Shown: positions 15,396-15,501 of the stretch, piece after piece
How the letters are laid out: each line of letters begins with the position of its first letter
Position numbering within the stretch: the stretch's first letter is position 1
Source of the DNA: CAYYMX01 sp964473045
GTDB taxonomy: Bacteria; Pseudomonadota; Alphaproteobacteria; Methylaequorales; Methylaequoraceae
Direction: 5' to 3'
Assembly (NCBI GenBank): GCA_964473045.1
Contig: CAYYMX010000025.1
Coordinates: forward strand, 1 to 15,501
DNA length: 15,501 bases
Position numbers and translations under genes: made by a program
Notes under the pieces: generated by a model
Database searches by the model: none
Seen by the model: only the letters and a program-made list of their open reading frames with translations
What the model was told of the DNA's origin: nothing

Positions 15396-15501
15396 ATAAA
15401 ACTATTTTTTAAATTCTTCTTTTTTTAACTTTGAAAGAGCATAATAACCATGATCACATAATTACTTTATATATGAATTAGCTAAAAAAAAAAAGGTATG
15501 T

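Noticed and set aside
15371..15397. 8-codon ORF (MKGLDGKK) overlapping the gor ribosome binding site and start
   Set aside because: It is short and A-rich, easily expected by chance, and its own ATG has no Shine-Dalgarno.
15402..15461. 19-codon frame on the minus strand (reads CDHGYYALSKLKK...) upstream of gor
   Set aside because: It looks protein-like, but there is no start codon and a stop lies directly before it; all three minus-strand frames are closed by about 15460, so no upstream gene can be supported.

Overview
The window looks like a piece of the main chromosome of a small-genome, strongly AT-rich alphaproteobacterium, probably a marine, streamlined type such as the SAR11/HIMB59/AEGEAN-169 grade. 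The exact lineage is inference. The reasons are the A+T-rich sequence with long A and T runs, genes that touch or overlap, the purC-purS-purQ-purL-bolA-grxD order typical of Alphaproteobacteria, and alphaproteobacterial-type S4, glutathione reductase and class II DAHP synthase proteins. I see no mobile element, CRISPR array, tRNA or rRNA.

Positions 1-5828 (+ strand) hold one tightly packed purine operon: purB, purC, purS, purQ, purL, bolA, grxD. Its products cover FGAM synthesis by the three-protein PurS/PurQ/PurL enzyme, SAICAR synthesis, and both adenylosuccinate lyase steps. A BolA protein and a CGFS monothiol glutaredoxin, the usual iron-sulfur/iron-signalling pair, follow. A 28-codon open frame at the left edge ends in an ATGA overlap with purB, so the operon probably begins outside the window.

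Positions 5831-15384 (- strand) read right to left: gor, aroG (class II DAHP synthase), nadE, gltX, cimA, trmJ, rpsD, and a family 2 glycosyltransferase whose 3' end lies 2 bp from that of grxD. aroG, nadE, gltX, cimA and trmJ are separated by 12 nt or less, or overlap, and probably form one transcription unit. It joins aromatic amino acid entry, NAD synthesis, glutamyl-tRNA charging, citramalate-dependent isoleucine synthesis and tRNA position-32 methylation.

Two points stand out. First, nadE has no ATG, GTG or TTG at its proper start. The reading frame is open for 95 codons upstream of the first standard start codon, that stretch encodes the missing front of the glutaminase domain, and a perfect GGAGG lies 6 nt before an ATA codon exactly where the family's N-terminal Met belongs. 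Second, rpsD, the glycosyltransferase and (more weakly) aroG each have a sigma70-type promoter with a 16-bp spacer. Its -10 box ends only 6-8 nt before the start codon, and there is no Shine-Dalgarno sequence, which predicts leaderless mRNAs. No wholly new gene system is visible; the rest is core metabolism.
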